A stretch of 6,102 bases of DNA, from positions 1 to 6,102 of the forward strand of contig JBDTIZ010000301.1 in NCBI GenBank assembly GCA_039936115.1. The letters are read 5' to 3'. This document shows, in pieces, positions 1 through 5,976 of this stretch (position 1 is the stretch's first letter; every line of letters begins with the position of its first letter). The notes beneath the pieces are model-generated. The model ran no database searches. It had not been told where the DNA came from and saw only the letters and a list, made by a program, of their open reading frames with translations. The position numbers and the translations under genes were made by a program. The stretch is from DATIJJ01 sp039936115 (GTDB lineage Bacteria > Pseudomonadota > Gammaproteobacteria > DSM-16500).

Positions 1-60
1 TAAATAATAAAAAATACATTTTTATTTTTTTTAGTGATTATTTTATGTTTTTAATTCCTG

Positions 61-81
61 ACCCCGCAACAAGTGCGGGGT
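61..81. repeat. GC-rich hairpin repeat, 8-bp perfect stem
   Basis: Bases 61-68 (accccgca) are the exact reverse complement of 74-81 (tgcggggt), around a 5-base loop. The GC-rich block stands out in very AT-rich surroundings. Sequences of this form, a tgaccccgca palindrome ending in ggggtgaca, recur as dispersed intergenic palindromes in many proteobacterial genomes as I recall them. No T-run follows, so it is a poor intrinsic terminator. It may be a dispersed repeat or the terminator of a gene lying left of the window. Confidence 0.6.
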
Positions 82-137
82 GACAGTGGGTTAAAGAGAG
101 TGGAAATATTATACCCTCCCAGTACACCACTCCACGA

Positions 138-166
138 TTGTTTGTTATTTACAGATATTGTAAGAT
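138..166 (+). promoter_or_regulatory. weak sigma70-like promoter candidate for lysP
   Basis: TTGTTT at 138-143 is followed after 17 bases by TAAGAT at 161-166. The match is 3/6 and 4/6 to consensus, so this is only the best spaced pair I can find upstream of lysP. Transcription would start near 173, just before the GAGGAG site of the small leader ORF. In such AT-rich sequence a pair like this can occur by chance. Confidence 0.22.
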
Positions 167-192
167 CAAGCGGATTTTACGAGGAGTTCTGC

Positions 193-252
193 ATGCAATT
201 AAACAGCTTGAACGATAAAGCAAATCATCAGGTAATCGTATGCAAACACTAA
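193..252 (+). CDS. possible 19-residue leader peptide upstream of lysP
   Basis: An ATG at 193 opens a 19-codon frame (MQLNSLNDKANHQVIVCKH) ending in TAA at 250-252, which is 43 bases before the lysP start. What makes it worth listing is the strong Shine-Dalgarno sequence GAGGAG at 181-186, six bases before the ATG. That site is better than those of several larger genes here. The peptide has two Lys and two His but no codon run of the kind seen in classical attenuators, and I see no clear terminator/antiterminator pair between it and lysP. It could be a true leader peptide, a remnant of a lost gene, or chance. The M-x-L-x-x-L start is also seen in FeoA proteins, but the resemblance is too short to use. 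Confidence 0.3.
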   Translation: MQLNSLNDKANHQVIVCKH

Positions 253-295
253 GATTGCAACAAAATGAAGTCGTTCAACGGACAAGGATTTACCA

Positions 296-1792
296 ATGAT
301 GACGCAAGTCGAACATATCGAACCAGTGGTAGCTGTAAGTGATGTAGAGACCAGCCATACGCTTCATCGGCAACTTAGTACCCGCATGTTAAATATGATT
401 GCAATTGGTGGTTCGATCGGCACCGGAATATTTTTAGCCAGCGGCAATGCAATTTATATGGCAGGCCCCGGCGGTACGTTACTTGCTTATATGGTTACCG
501 GCATCATGGTTTATTTTTTGATGACGAGCTTGGGTGAAATGGCAGCGTTTATGCCAACCACAGGATCTTTTTACGTTTATGCAGCCAAATTTGTTGATCC
601 AGCGTTAGGTTATGCCTTGGGTTGGAATTATTGGTACAACTGGGCAATTACCGTCGCATCAGAAATTTCTGCAGCCTCATTAGTGATGCATTTTTGGTTT
701 CCAAATAGCCCTGCGGTGCTTTGGAGTGCTTTATTTTTAACGATTTTTGTGGGATTTAATGCTCTATCTGCCCGCGGGTTTGGTGAAGCAGAATATTGGT
801 TTTCCTTCATTAAAGTGACAACAATTATCGTATTTATTTTTGCAGGCACAGCGTTAATTTTTGGTATCGTAGGTGGTCATCCTGTTGGTTTCAAAAATTG
901 GACGATTAATGACGGGCCTTTTCATGGTGGCTGGATTGCAATTGTCAGCGCATTTATGATTGCTGGATTTTCTTTTCAAGGCACCGAACTCATTGGAATC
1001 GCGGCGGGTGAAAGCAAAGACCCCGGGAAGAGTATCCCGCGAGCAGTCAAAAATGTATTCTGGCGAATTTTGCTATTTTTTGTGTTATCGATCTTTGTCA
1101 TAAGTCTTCTGATACCGTTTACTTCGCCGCTCTTAGCCGGCACTGATGTGACGGAAAGCCCGTTTACTCTTGTATTTAAACAATTAGGCATTACATTTGC
1201 CGCATCCTTGATGAATGCCGTTATTTTAACTGCCATTTTATCAGCGGGTAATTCAGGCATGTACGCGGCGACTAGAATGCTTTGGTATTTAGCGAAAAAA
1301 GGCCATGTTCCCGCTGTGTTTGGCAAAGTAAATAAACGCGGCGTGCCTATGTATGCTCTTGCAGCCACAACGGTTGTTGCGATGTTAACCTTTTTATCGA
1401 CGCTTTTTGGCAATGGCACAGTTTATTTCTGGCTACTTAATGCGTCTAGTTTGTCGGGATTTATTGCTTGGCTGGGCATCGCAATTAGTCATTATCGATT
1501 CCGGAAAGCCTACGTTAAACAAGGTCGGGACTTAAAAAAACTGCCCTATGTTGCCAAAGGGTATCCTTATGCACCACTAATCGCGTTTGGTCTTTGCTTA
1601 ATTATTATTGCTGGGCAGAATTTTAAAGCGTTTATGGGTGATCATATCAATTGGAATGGGGTGTTTGTTTCCTATATTGGATTGCCTGCGTTTTTAGTTA
1701 TTTGGTTAGGTTATAAATGGAAGAAAAAAACTAAGATCGTTAAATTGTCTGAGTGTAGTTTTGATTATGATGAGCATACGGTTAAATCATAA
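296..1792 (+). CDS. lysP: LysP-type lysine-specific permease
   Basis: This 498-residue inner-membrane protein belongs to the amino acid-polyamine-organocation superfamily (amino acid transporter family). It most likely imports L-lysine with a proton. The N-terminal signature GGSIGTGIF (38-46) is the substrate-binding first-helix motif. YWYNWA (112-117), FGEAEYWFS (162-170), IKVTT (172-176), FSFQGTELIG (225-234), AAGES (236-240), SAGNSGMYA (316-324) and AWLGIAISHYRF (391-402) match my memory of E. coli LysP nearly residue for residue. Length is close to the 489 residues of the E. coli protein. Glu231 and Glu239 correspond to acidic residues important for lysine transport there. The Asp pair linked to CadC sensing appears as Asp284 and Glu287 in a loop about three residues shorter. 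Twelve membrane helices are expected. AAGGA at 284-288 serves either ATG 296 or the adjacent ATG 299. No cadC or decarboxylase gene is in the window. Confidence 0.93.
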   Translation: MMTQVEHIEPVVAVSDVETSHTLHRQLSTRMLNMIAIGGSIGTGIFLASGNAIYMAGPGGTLLAYMVTGIMVYFLMTSLGEMAAFMPTTGSFYVYAAKFVDPALGYALGWNYWYNWAITVASEISAASLVMHFWFPNSPAVLWSALFLTIFVGFNALSARGFGEAEYWFSFIKVTTIIVFIFAGTALIFGIVGGHPVGFKNWTINDGPFHGGWIAIVSAFMIAGFSFQGTELIGIAAGESKDPGKSIPRAVKNVFWRILLFFVLSIFVISLLIPFTSPLLAGTDVTESPFTLVFKQLGITFAASLMNAVILTAILSAGNSGMYAATRMLWYLAKKGHVPAVFGKVNKRGVPMYALAATTVVAMLTFLSTLFGNGTVYFWLLNASSLSGFIAWLGIAISHYRFRKAYVKQGRDLKKLPYVAKGYPYAPLIAFGLCLIIIAGQNFKAFMGDHINWNGVFVSYIGLPAFLVIWLGYKWKKKTKIVKLSECSFDYDEHTVKS

Positions 1793-1812
1793 TCTAATTT
1801 TAAGACCTTAAT

Positions 1813-1856
1813 AAAATAAGCTTTAGGTATTCTGCCTATTTGGCATACGTTATTTT
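1813..1856 (+). terminator. weak terminator-like fold after lysP
   Basis: Twenty bases after the lysP stop, aaaataa (1813-1819) can pair with ttatttt (1850-1856). Inside it tgcc (1833-1836) pairs with ggca (1842-1845), extended by gta/tac (1827-1829 with 1846-1848). The arms are joined by unequal bulges and are mostly A-T pairs, and the T-run lies within the 3' arm. It is the only fold near the lysP end, so the call is tentative. Confidence 0.3.
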
Positions 1857-1885
1857 CCTTAAGTACCATCTTCTAGTAATAGCAA

Positions 1886-1914
1886 TTGCACAATTCAGTC
1901 ATGAACGGTACAAT
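1886..1914 (+). promoter_or_regulatory. sigma70-like promoter candidate for the orphan gene
   Basis: TTGCAC (1886-1891) and TACAAT (1909-1914) are separated by exactly 17 bases. The -10 matches consensus at 5/6, the -35 only at 3/6. A start near 1921 would give a leader of about 148 bases before the gene at 2069, containing the hairpin and T-run at 1974-2011. Confidence 0.35.
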
Positions 1915-1973
1915 AAAAGATCATTTTAATATTGCATCAGAAAGTTATGTCCAAGCTATCCGAGGAATCAGTC

Positions 1974-2011
1974 TTTCAGAAGAATGCTCTGATCTGAAAT
2001 AGTCTTTTTTT
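1974..2011 (+). terminator. hairpin plus seven-T run upstream of the orphan gene (attenuator-like)
   Basis: tttcaga (1974-1980) is the perfect reverse complement of tctgaaa (1993-1999). It is followed by tagtc and seven T residues at 2005-2011. A second, mutually exclusive pairing exists: atcag (1967-1971) with ctgat (1989-1993). The T-run can also fold back on aaaaaga (2013-2019). The stem is AT-rich with a 12-base loop, so it is a modest terminator. It could end read-through from lysP or attenuate transcription from the promoter-like site at 1886. Confidence 0.35.
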
Positions 2012-2031
2012 CAAAAAGATACTCATTAGCA

Positions 2032-2045
2032 GGTGCTGTTGCAAA
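2032..2045. mobile_element. solo IS6/IS26-like terminal inverted repeat (candidate)
   Basis: GGTGCTGTTGCAAA differs from the IS26 terminal repeat GGCACTGTTGCAAA, as I remember it, at only two of 14 positions, and ends in the family's hallmark CTGTTGCAAA. No IS6 transposase follows and I find no inverted partner elsewhere in the window. If real, it is an orphan end left by a deletion or an old insertion. A 14-base match may also be chance. Confidence 0.35.
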
Positions 2046-2068
2046 ATAATTTTAAGCGAGATTGAATA

Positions 2069-2866
2069 ATGAAAAGCCGTAATAGTCATAATAGTACATC
2101 AAGTATATCCGCATCACTTAGCAACAAAGAAGTTAGGATAGAGAATGTGTTTTCGAAAGAAGTTAACCCATTAGAGTTCCACAGATCCCAACTAGATGCA
2201 CTTCTAGAAGCAGCAATAACAACCAGTGAAAATCCTACTCCAATTGAGTTGTTAATTACGGGTCTTACCTCTTACGGCTTGAGTTCAGAAATGAAAAACA
2301 TCTTATGTGCACTCAATAAAGGAGCTACTGATCTTACCCAAGCTCATATGTACAATAATTTAAATAATCTACATAACCTCATTCAGGACTGCTATGGCAT
2401 TGGTACCATACGTATTGCAGAAATTTTTAGTTCTGCTGAAAATAATTGGAAAAAATCAAAAAGTCTAACAGAGACTCAAGCAAATAATCTCAAAAATCCA
2501 AATAATTTTATTAAATATGTAATAAAAATGTTACGCCAATATGAACAGGCTAAAAGACCTGAAATTCAAGAACACCTACAAAAATCTTTAATTCAAGCGA
2601 AAATCGAAGTTTCAGGCCGCCAGACGAAACAAATTTTTTCCAAAACTAGAAATCGCCCTAAGTTTACACCCGATGGCACTCATAGTTTTTCCTTTCAAAT
2701 AGGTCCAGAGGGTTATCAGTTTCAAGCTAAGAAGAATATTCGTGTTAACAATTCTGGCAGTCTGCTTTCCTTCTTTTATCAAAAAAGACGTTTTCACCCG
2801 TACGGGACTCAATCGAAAGAGCAGACAACTGCGAAGAGAGAAAATATTTTAAGTTATACTTTCTAG
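2069..2866 (+). CDS. hypothetical basic protein, unrecognised
   Basis: This encodes a 265-residue soluble protein that I do not recognise. It has no signal peptide or membrane helix. Residues 1-18 are Ser/Asn-rich and probably disordered. Residues 35-175 look mainly helical and include the Asn-rich run MYNNLNNLHNL (94-104) and a charged helix around 148-178. From about 180 the character changes: RTKQ-like basic segments, then FTPDGTHSFSFQIGPEGYQF (199-218), which looks like beta strands, and a Lys/Arg-rich C-terminus. The start is supported only by a weak ribosome site (aagcgag, 2054-2060). The gene ends in TAG TAG TAG TAA, followed by a terminator. It stands alone between conserved genes and next to remnants, which suggests acquisition. 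A secreted effector is conceivable from size and composition, but nothing here shows it. A frameshift near the A-run at 2781-2786 is possible, because another frame stays open to 2889. Confidence 0.6.
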   Translation: MKSRNSHNSTSSISASLSNKEVRIENVFSKEVNPLEFHRSQLDALLEAAITTSENPTPIELLITGLTSYGLSSEMKNILCALNKGATDLTQAHMYNNLNNLHNLIQDCYGIGTIRIAEIFSSAENNWKKSKSLTETQANNLKNPNNFIKYVIKMLRQYEQAKRPEIQEHLQKSLIQAKIEVSGRQTKQIFSKTRNRPKFTPDGTHSFSFQIGPEGYQFQAKKNIRVNNSGSLLSFFYQKRRFHPYGTQSKEQTTAKRENILSYTF

Positions 2867-2909
2867 TAGTAGTAAGACGAGATGGTTAACTTCTACTAGT
2901 TACTTTTTT
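2867..2909 (+). terminator. intrinsic terminator of the orphan gene
   Basis: tagtag (2867-2872) pairs with ctacta (2893-2898), and after one bulged T (2873) aag (2874-2876) pairs with ctt (2890-2892). The loop is about 13 bases. The sequence gttac and then six T residues (2904-2909) follow. It begins at the stop codons of the 2069-2866 gene, in the expected place. An alternative register pairs ctagtag (2863-2869) with ctactag (2893-2899). Confidence 0.5.
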
Positions 2910-3066
2910 AAAAAATAATCAAGCTGAATTTAATAAAGAAGATTTTTTAATACAGTGTGGTTTAGAGCCAACGCCTCAGCAAAACAGGAATAGGACTTGG
3001 TTTATAAATAAATTTGAGCCAATAAGTACCACTCTAAAGGATGGACGGTCAAAACCGACTATTTGA
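2890..3066 (+). pseudogene. start-less coding remnant
   Basis: A frame is open from just after a TAA at 2887-2889 to a TGA at 3064-3066, giving 58 codons. There is no ATG, GTG or TTG start in a sensible place, and the T-run of the upstream terminator lies inside it. From about 2911 the translation reads like real protein, for example EFNKEDFLIQCGLEPTPQQN followed by RTWFINKFEP. It is rich in polar residues, similar in style to the orphan protein at 2069-2866. It may be the 3' end of that gene's former, longer version or of another lost gene. I cannot assign a family. Confidence 0.4.
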
Positions 3067-3090
3067 TTTTGCATACGTTCCAAATCTATG

Positions 3091-3154
3091 CAGCGTATTG
3101 CAATGTGTGGAGCAGATGATATCTGTTCCACACGTTTCTACACATTGCAAATAC
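3091..3154. repeat. nested palindrome with a 13-bp hairpin
   Basis: gtgtggagcagat (3105-3117) pairs with atctgttccacac (3121-3133) through 12 Watson-Crick pairs and one G-T pair, around a three-base loop. An outer arm gtattgcaatgtgt (3095-3108) is also the inverse of 3140-3154, with one extra A, so two competing folds share the gtgt segment. No T-run follows, so it is not a standard terminator. It could be a dispersed palindromic repeat, an RNA structure or a dimeric operator about 180 bases before the transpeptidase gene. Confidence 0.6.
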
Positions 3155-3217
3155 AAGTCGATTGAGGTCAAATATTGACATTAATGGATAAATAATCAAC
3201 AATGTACATTCGTTTAG

Positions 3218-3246
3218 TCAGAAGTTGGTTAAATTAATTGTATAAT
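3218..3246 (+). promoter_or_regulatory. promoter for the L,D-transpeptidase-like gene
   Basis: A perfect TATAAT lies at 3241-3246, preceded directly by TTG. The -35 region at the 17-base spacing (tcagaa, 3218-3223) is poor, so the site may depend on an activator or on contacts just upstream of the -10. Transcription would start near 3253, giving a leader of about 79 bases. Confidence 0.45.
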
Positions 3247-3331
3247 CAAAATCATGCGCAGAACCACTTCCTTATGACTTATTTTAATCAAAGCTGCAAC
3301 CGTAAAAGCCGGGCTATTTAAGGGGAATAAA

Positions 3332-4021
3332 ATGAGATATATGGTATTTATTTTAGCGTTTTTCAGCGTAGTAGGCTGGGGACCTTTCACATACTCATCA
3401 GATTCATCCCTGAGTGCACAGACTGCAGATTGGGTATCTAATGAAATCCGAAGCATTCATGCGCAGGCTTATAATCTCGATACAACGGTTTTAAAACGAA
3501 GTCTGACCGCATACCTAAAAGCAAGACGACAAGGCTTTGATCGAAAAGAATTGCTCACCGTGGTTGATTATTCTAAACCTTCTACCGAACGACGCTTATG
3601 GGTTATTGACCTAAAAAACACTAAAGTGTTATTTAATACTTGGGTGACACACGGAAAAAATAGCGGCGAGTTAAACGCAACGTCTTTTTCGAATGATGTA
3701 AATAGCCTTAAGTCAAGCTTAGGCGTGTTCGTCACGACAAGCGCTTATACCGGCAGTTTAGGATATTCTTTACGCGTGCAAGGACTTGAACATGGCATTA
3801 ATGATAATGCTTTGCGACGTGATGTTGTATTTCATGGCGCTTGGTATGCCAGTCCAAATGTTGTTAAACAATATGGCATGTTAGGTAGAAGCTTTGGTTG
3901 CATGGCAGTTGATACGCACACGGTGAGACCATTAATTGATACTATTAAAAATAATACGGTAGTAGTGGCTTATTATCCCGATCGATCTTGGTTAAGAAAT
4001 TCTAGCTATTTAAATATCTAG
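3332..4021 (+). CDS. exported murein L,D-transpeptidase-like protein (YkuD_2 family)
   Basis: This 229-residue protein matches the murein L,D-transpeptidase catalytic-domain family (Pfam YkuD_2). Relatives of the YkuD fold cross-link or modify peptidoglycan through an active-site cysteine in the periplasm. Residues 3-20 form a hydrophobic export signal with a probable cleavage site around 22-30; there is no lipobox. The catalytic domain covers about 75-218. It has DYSKPSTERRLWVIDL (79-94), THGKNSG (106-112), TSFSNDVNSLKSSLGVF (117-133), the catalytic-region histidine His168 in VFHGAWY, and GRSFGCMAV (185-193) with the expected nucleophile Cys190. The residues expected for activity are therefore present. 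AAGGGG (3320-3325) lies six bases before the ATG. The stop codon touches that of the convergent GGDEF-EAL gene, with no intergenic terminator. The exact substrate is unknown, and proteins of this subfamily are mostly uncharacterised. Confidence 0.85.
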   Translation: MRYMVFILAFFSVVGWGPFTYSSDSSLSAQTADWVSNEIRSIHAQAYNLDTTVLKRSLTAYLKARRQGFDRKELLTVVDYSKPSTERRLWVIDLKNTKVLFNTWVTHGKNSGELNATSFSNDVNSLKSSLGVFVTTSAYTGSLGYSLRVQGLEHGINDNALRRDVVFHGAWYASPNVVKQYGMLGRSFGCMAVDTHTVRPLIDTIKNNTVVVAYYPDRSWLRNSSYLNI

Positions 4022-5794
4022 CTAATTGTTTGGTGTTTGATTAGTTTGAAATTTAAAATAATTTGCAATAAAAGCATCCTCAGAGACTGGCTTACTAAAT
4101 AGATAGCCCTGACCAATGTTACAGTTATTGTCTGATAAAAATTGGAGTTGCTCAGCTGTTTCAACACCTGTTGCAATGACTGAAATGCCCAAACTGCGGC
4201 CTAGTTCAATCACAGCTTTAGTGATATCGGCATCGTATTGATTAGCTGGAATGCCCTTAATAAATTTTTGATCTATTTTCAAAATACTAATCGGTAGTTC
4301 TTTCAGAAAACTGAGAGATGTAGCGCCAGATCCAAATTCATCAATAATAATCTGCACACCCATTGCGCTAATCGCATTTAAGAGTTGTTTTGAAATGGCA
4401 GCATCGCTCATTAAAGTCGATGAGCTGATTTCTAGCTCAAGTAATTTTGGATCGATTTTCGTTTCTTGAAAAACAGTAGTTAGCAATTTTATAATATCTT
4501 GATGTTTAAATTGACTGGCAGATAAATTTACCGAAATAGGAATCGGTTGAAAATCTTGCTCTTGCCAAGCTTTACTCGTACGACAGGCTTGACGTAAAAC
4601 CCATTCACCCAATTGTAAAATAGAACCTGTTTCTTCAGCGAGCGGCATAAATCTAGCGGGATTCACATGACCGAGGACAGGACTTTCCCAGCGCAGTAGC
4701 GCTTCAACACCTAACACGTTGCCTTCTTTTAAATTTAATCTGGGCTGAAAATATAAAACAAATTCATTATCTGTAATTGCTCGCTCTAAAGCGGTTGCTA
4801 GTTTGTTTAGTTTATTGGTTTCGATGTTCATGTCTTTAAAATAAAACTGATAATTTTTTTCAGTGGAATGTTTTGCTTTAAATACAGCAGAGTCTGCATT
4901 ATTGAGTATTTCTTCGAGTGATGCGCCATCTTTTGGATAAAGTGCAATGCCGATATTGCTTGTGATGGAAATTGTTTTCATATCAATTTTGATAGCTTCT
5001 GCAGATGCAGCAATAATTTTTTCTGCAATCAAGCCCGCAAATTCTTCGTGAACCATATCTTCAAGCAAGATAGCGAATTCCGCACCACCTGATCTTGCGA
5101 GAGTATCTCCGCTACGCAATAAAGTTTTAAACCGAGTTGCAAGTTCTTTTAAAACAAGATCGCCTATTTTATTTCCAAGTGAATCATTGATCGACTTGAA
5201 ATTATCTAAATTGATGACTAATAAGCCCAGTATTTTTTTATTCTTTTTTGTAATTGCCATCGATTGATTAACAACTTCATTGAAAAGAACGCGATTAGGT
5301 AAACTTGTTAAAGTGTCATATCGTGACAAGCGTATTAAGTTTTCATTATGCAAAAGAAGATTTTTTTCGACGAGCGCTCGATTCACGATTTCTTTTTCTA
5401 AGGCATCAATTTTTTTTTGATGTTTTAAAACACGGTTACGGATAAGCATTTCAATTTGATCGTCGGATGCACGTGCGATTTCTAATATGGAATTAATTTC
5501 TTTAGATAACTTTGCAAGTTCATCATTACCGCGTACTTTTAGACGTTGTGAAAATTCATGGCGCTCATTGATATCAGTGACAAATGCACTGATTTTTCCT
5601 AGCCGTTTAATCAAAAAAAAATGATAAGTGCTTGCGATGATCGCAGCAAAAAAAACACTCCAGCAGGCGAGTAATAGATAAGTAGAGAGGGAAGCACTCG
5701 CTGATGGAAAGAAAGAGAGACTGAAGTAGGCGCATCCCAATAACATAAACAATAACACGCCGATAAAAAGCAAAATTTTACTGTTTAAGTTCAT
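4022..5794 (-). CDS. membrane HAMP-GGDEF-EAL protein, both catalytic domains degenerate
   Basis: This 590-residue inner-membrane protein has two helices (about 7-29 and 39-61) flanking a periplasmic loop of only about ten residues. A HAMP-like linker (61-110), a coiled coil (110-155), a GGDEF domain (155-320) and an EAL domain (330-575) follow. The GGDEF signature is GGAEF (236-240), and the first metal-binding Asp of the DxD motif is Asn195, so cyclase activity is unlikely. The inhibitory-site motif RSGD (227-230) lies exactly five residues before GGAEF, the canonical c-di-GMP-binding spacing. The EAL domain keeps EALLRW (364-369), Asn423, Glu455, Asp485, Lys506 and Gln562. It has DEFGSG for DDFGTG, EISS for EITE, and ATGVE (541-545) where AEGVE normally supplies the catalytic Glu, so hydrolysis is also doubtful. 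It probably senses or scaffolds c-di-GMP/GTP signalling. GGGAG (5810-5806) lies 11 bases before the ATG, which is a long spacing. Confidence 0.9.
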   Translation of the reverse strand: MNLNSKILLFIGVLLFMLLGCAYFSLSFFPSASASLSTYLLLACWSVFFAAIIASTYHFFLIKRLGKISAFVTDINERHEFSQRLKVRGNDELAKLSKEINSILEIARASDDQIEMLIRNRVLKHQKKIDALEKEIVNRALVEKNLLLHNENLIRLSRYDTLTSLPNRVLFNEVVNQSMAITKKNKKILGLLVINLDNFKSINDSLGNKIGDLVLKELATRFKTLLRSGDTLARSGGAEFAILLEDMVHEEFAGLIAEKIIAASAEAIKIDMKTISITSNIGIALYPKDGASLEEILNNADSAVFKAKHSTEKNYQFYFKDMNIETNKLNKLATALERAITDNEFVLYFQPRLNLKEGNVLGVEALLRWESPVLGHVNPARFMPLAEETGSILQLGEWVLRQACRTSKAWQEQDFQPIPISVNLSASQFKHQDIIKLLTTVFQETKIDPKLLELEISSSTLMSDAAISKQLLNAISAMGVQIIIDEFGSGATSLSFLKELPISILKIDQKFIKGIPANQYDADITKAVIELGRSLGISVIATGVETAEQLQFLSDNNCNIGQGYLFSKPVSEDAFIANYFKFQTNQTPNN

Positions 5795-5842
5795 AATGGT
5801 TGACGCTCCCGATGAACTTTTATCATAACCTTGGTTGTATTG

Positions 5843-5870
5843 TTTATGCTATCTTTTTAAGATGTTTCAA
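5843..5870 (-). promoter_or_regulatory. promoter candidate for the GGDEF-EAL gene
   Basis: On the minus strand TTGAAA (5870-5865, 5/6 to consensus) is followed after 16 bases by CATAAA (5848-5843, 4/6). Transcription would begin near 5836, giving a leader of about 42 bases before the ATG at 5794. Confidence 0.35.
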
Positions 5871-5976
5871 CCTGATCATAGTTCTGTATAGACGTTAACT
5901 TAAGATGCCCTCCTTCTTCTCCTCCCGCATAGGGACAAAACATCGGTAACACTATTAAAATAGGCATTTCTACGCC

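Noticed and set aside
108..113. Perfect TATAAT on the minus strand
   Set aside because: No usable -35 at normal spacing and no minus-strand gene to the left within the window; probably chance in AT-rich DNA.
628..849. 73-codon minus-strand ORF inside lysP
   Set aside because: It is antisense to a well-conserved permease segment and has no recognisable domain; a shadow frame.
976..1419. 147-codon minus-strand ORF inside lysP
   Set aside because: It is a long frame but fully antisense to conserved lysP motifs and has no recognisable domain; a shadow frame.
1901..2002. 33-codon plus-strand ORF starting MNGTIKDHFN
   Set aside because: It has no ribosome site, and its ATG lies upstream of the likely -10, so that promoter could not transcribe it whole. 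It also overlaps the hairpin. At best it is a remnant.
2612..2812. 66-codon minus-strand ORF inside the orphan gene
   Set aside because: The sense frame is far longer, and this one has no ribosome site or domain that I can see.
3175..3180. Perfect TTGACA (-35 consensus) on the plus strand
   Set aside because: No acceptable -10 lies 15-19 bases downstream. It also forms one arm of a small gtcaa/ttgac inverted repeat at 3167-3179.
3229..3456. 75-codon minus-strand ORF across the transpeptidase start
   Set aside because: It overlaps the promoter, ribosome site and signal peptide of the transpeptidase gene on the other strand and has no domain.
5722..5743. Lipobox-like LLGC (residues 18-21) in the GGDEF-EAL protein
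   Set aside because: It lies within the first membrane helix of a two-helix protein, and Leu at the position before Gly is atypical for a lipobox. A membrane anchor explains the segment better.
5857..5967. 36-codon minus-strand ORF (starts MPILIVLPMF) upstream of the GGDEF-EAL gene
   Set aside because: It has no ribosome site and overlaps the promoter candidate. Its frame runs back into the palindromic repeat, so it is probably repeat-associated open sequence rather than a gene. Conservation in other genomes would change this view.
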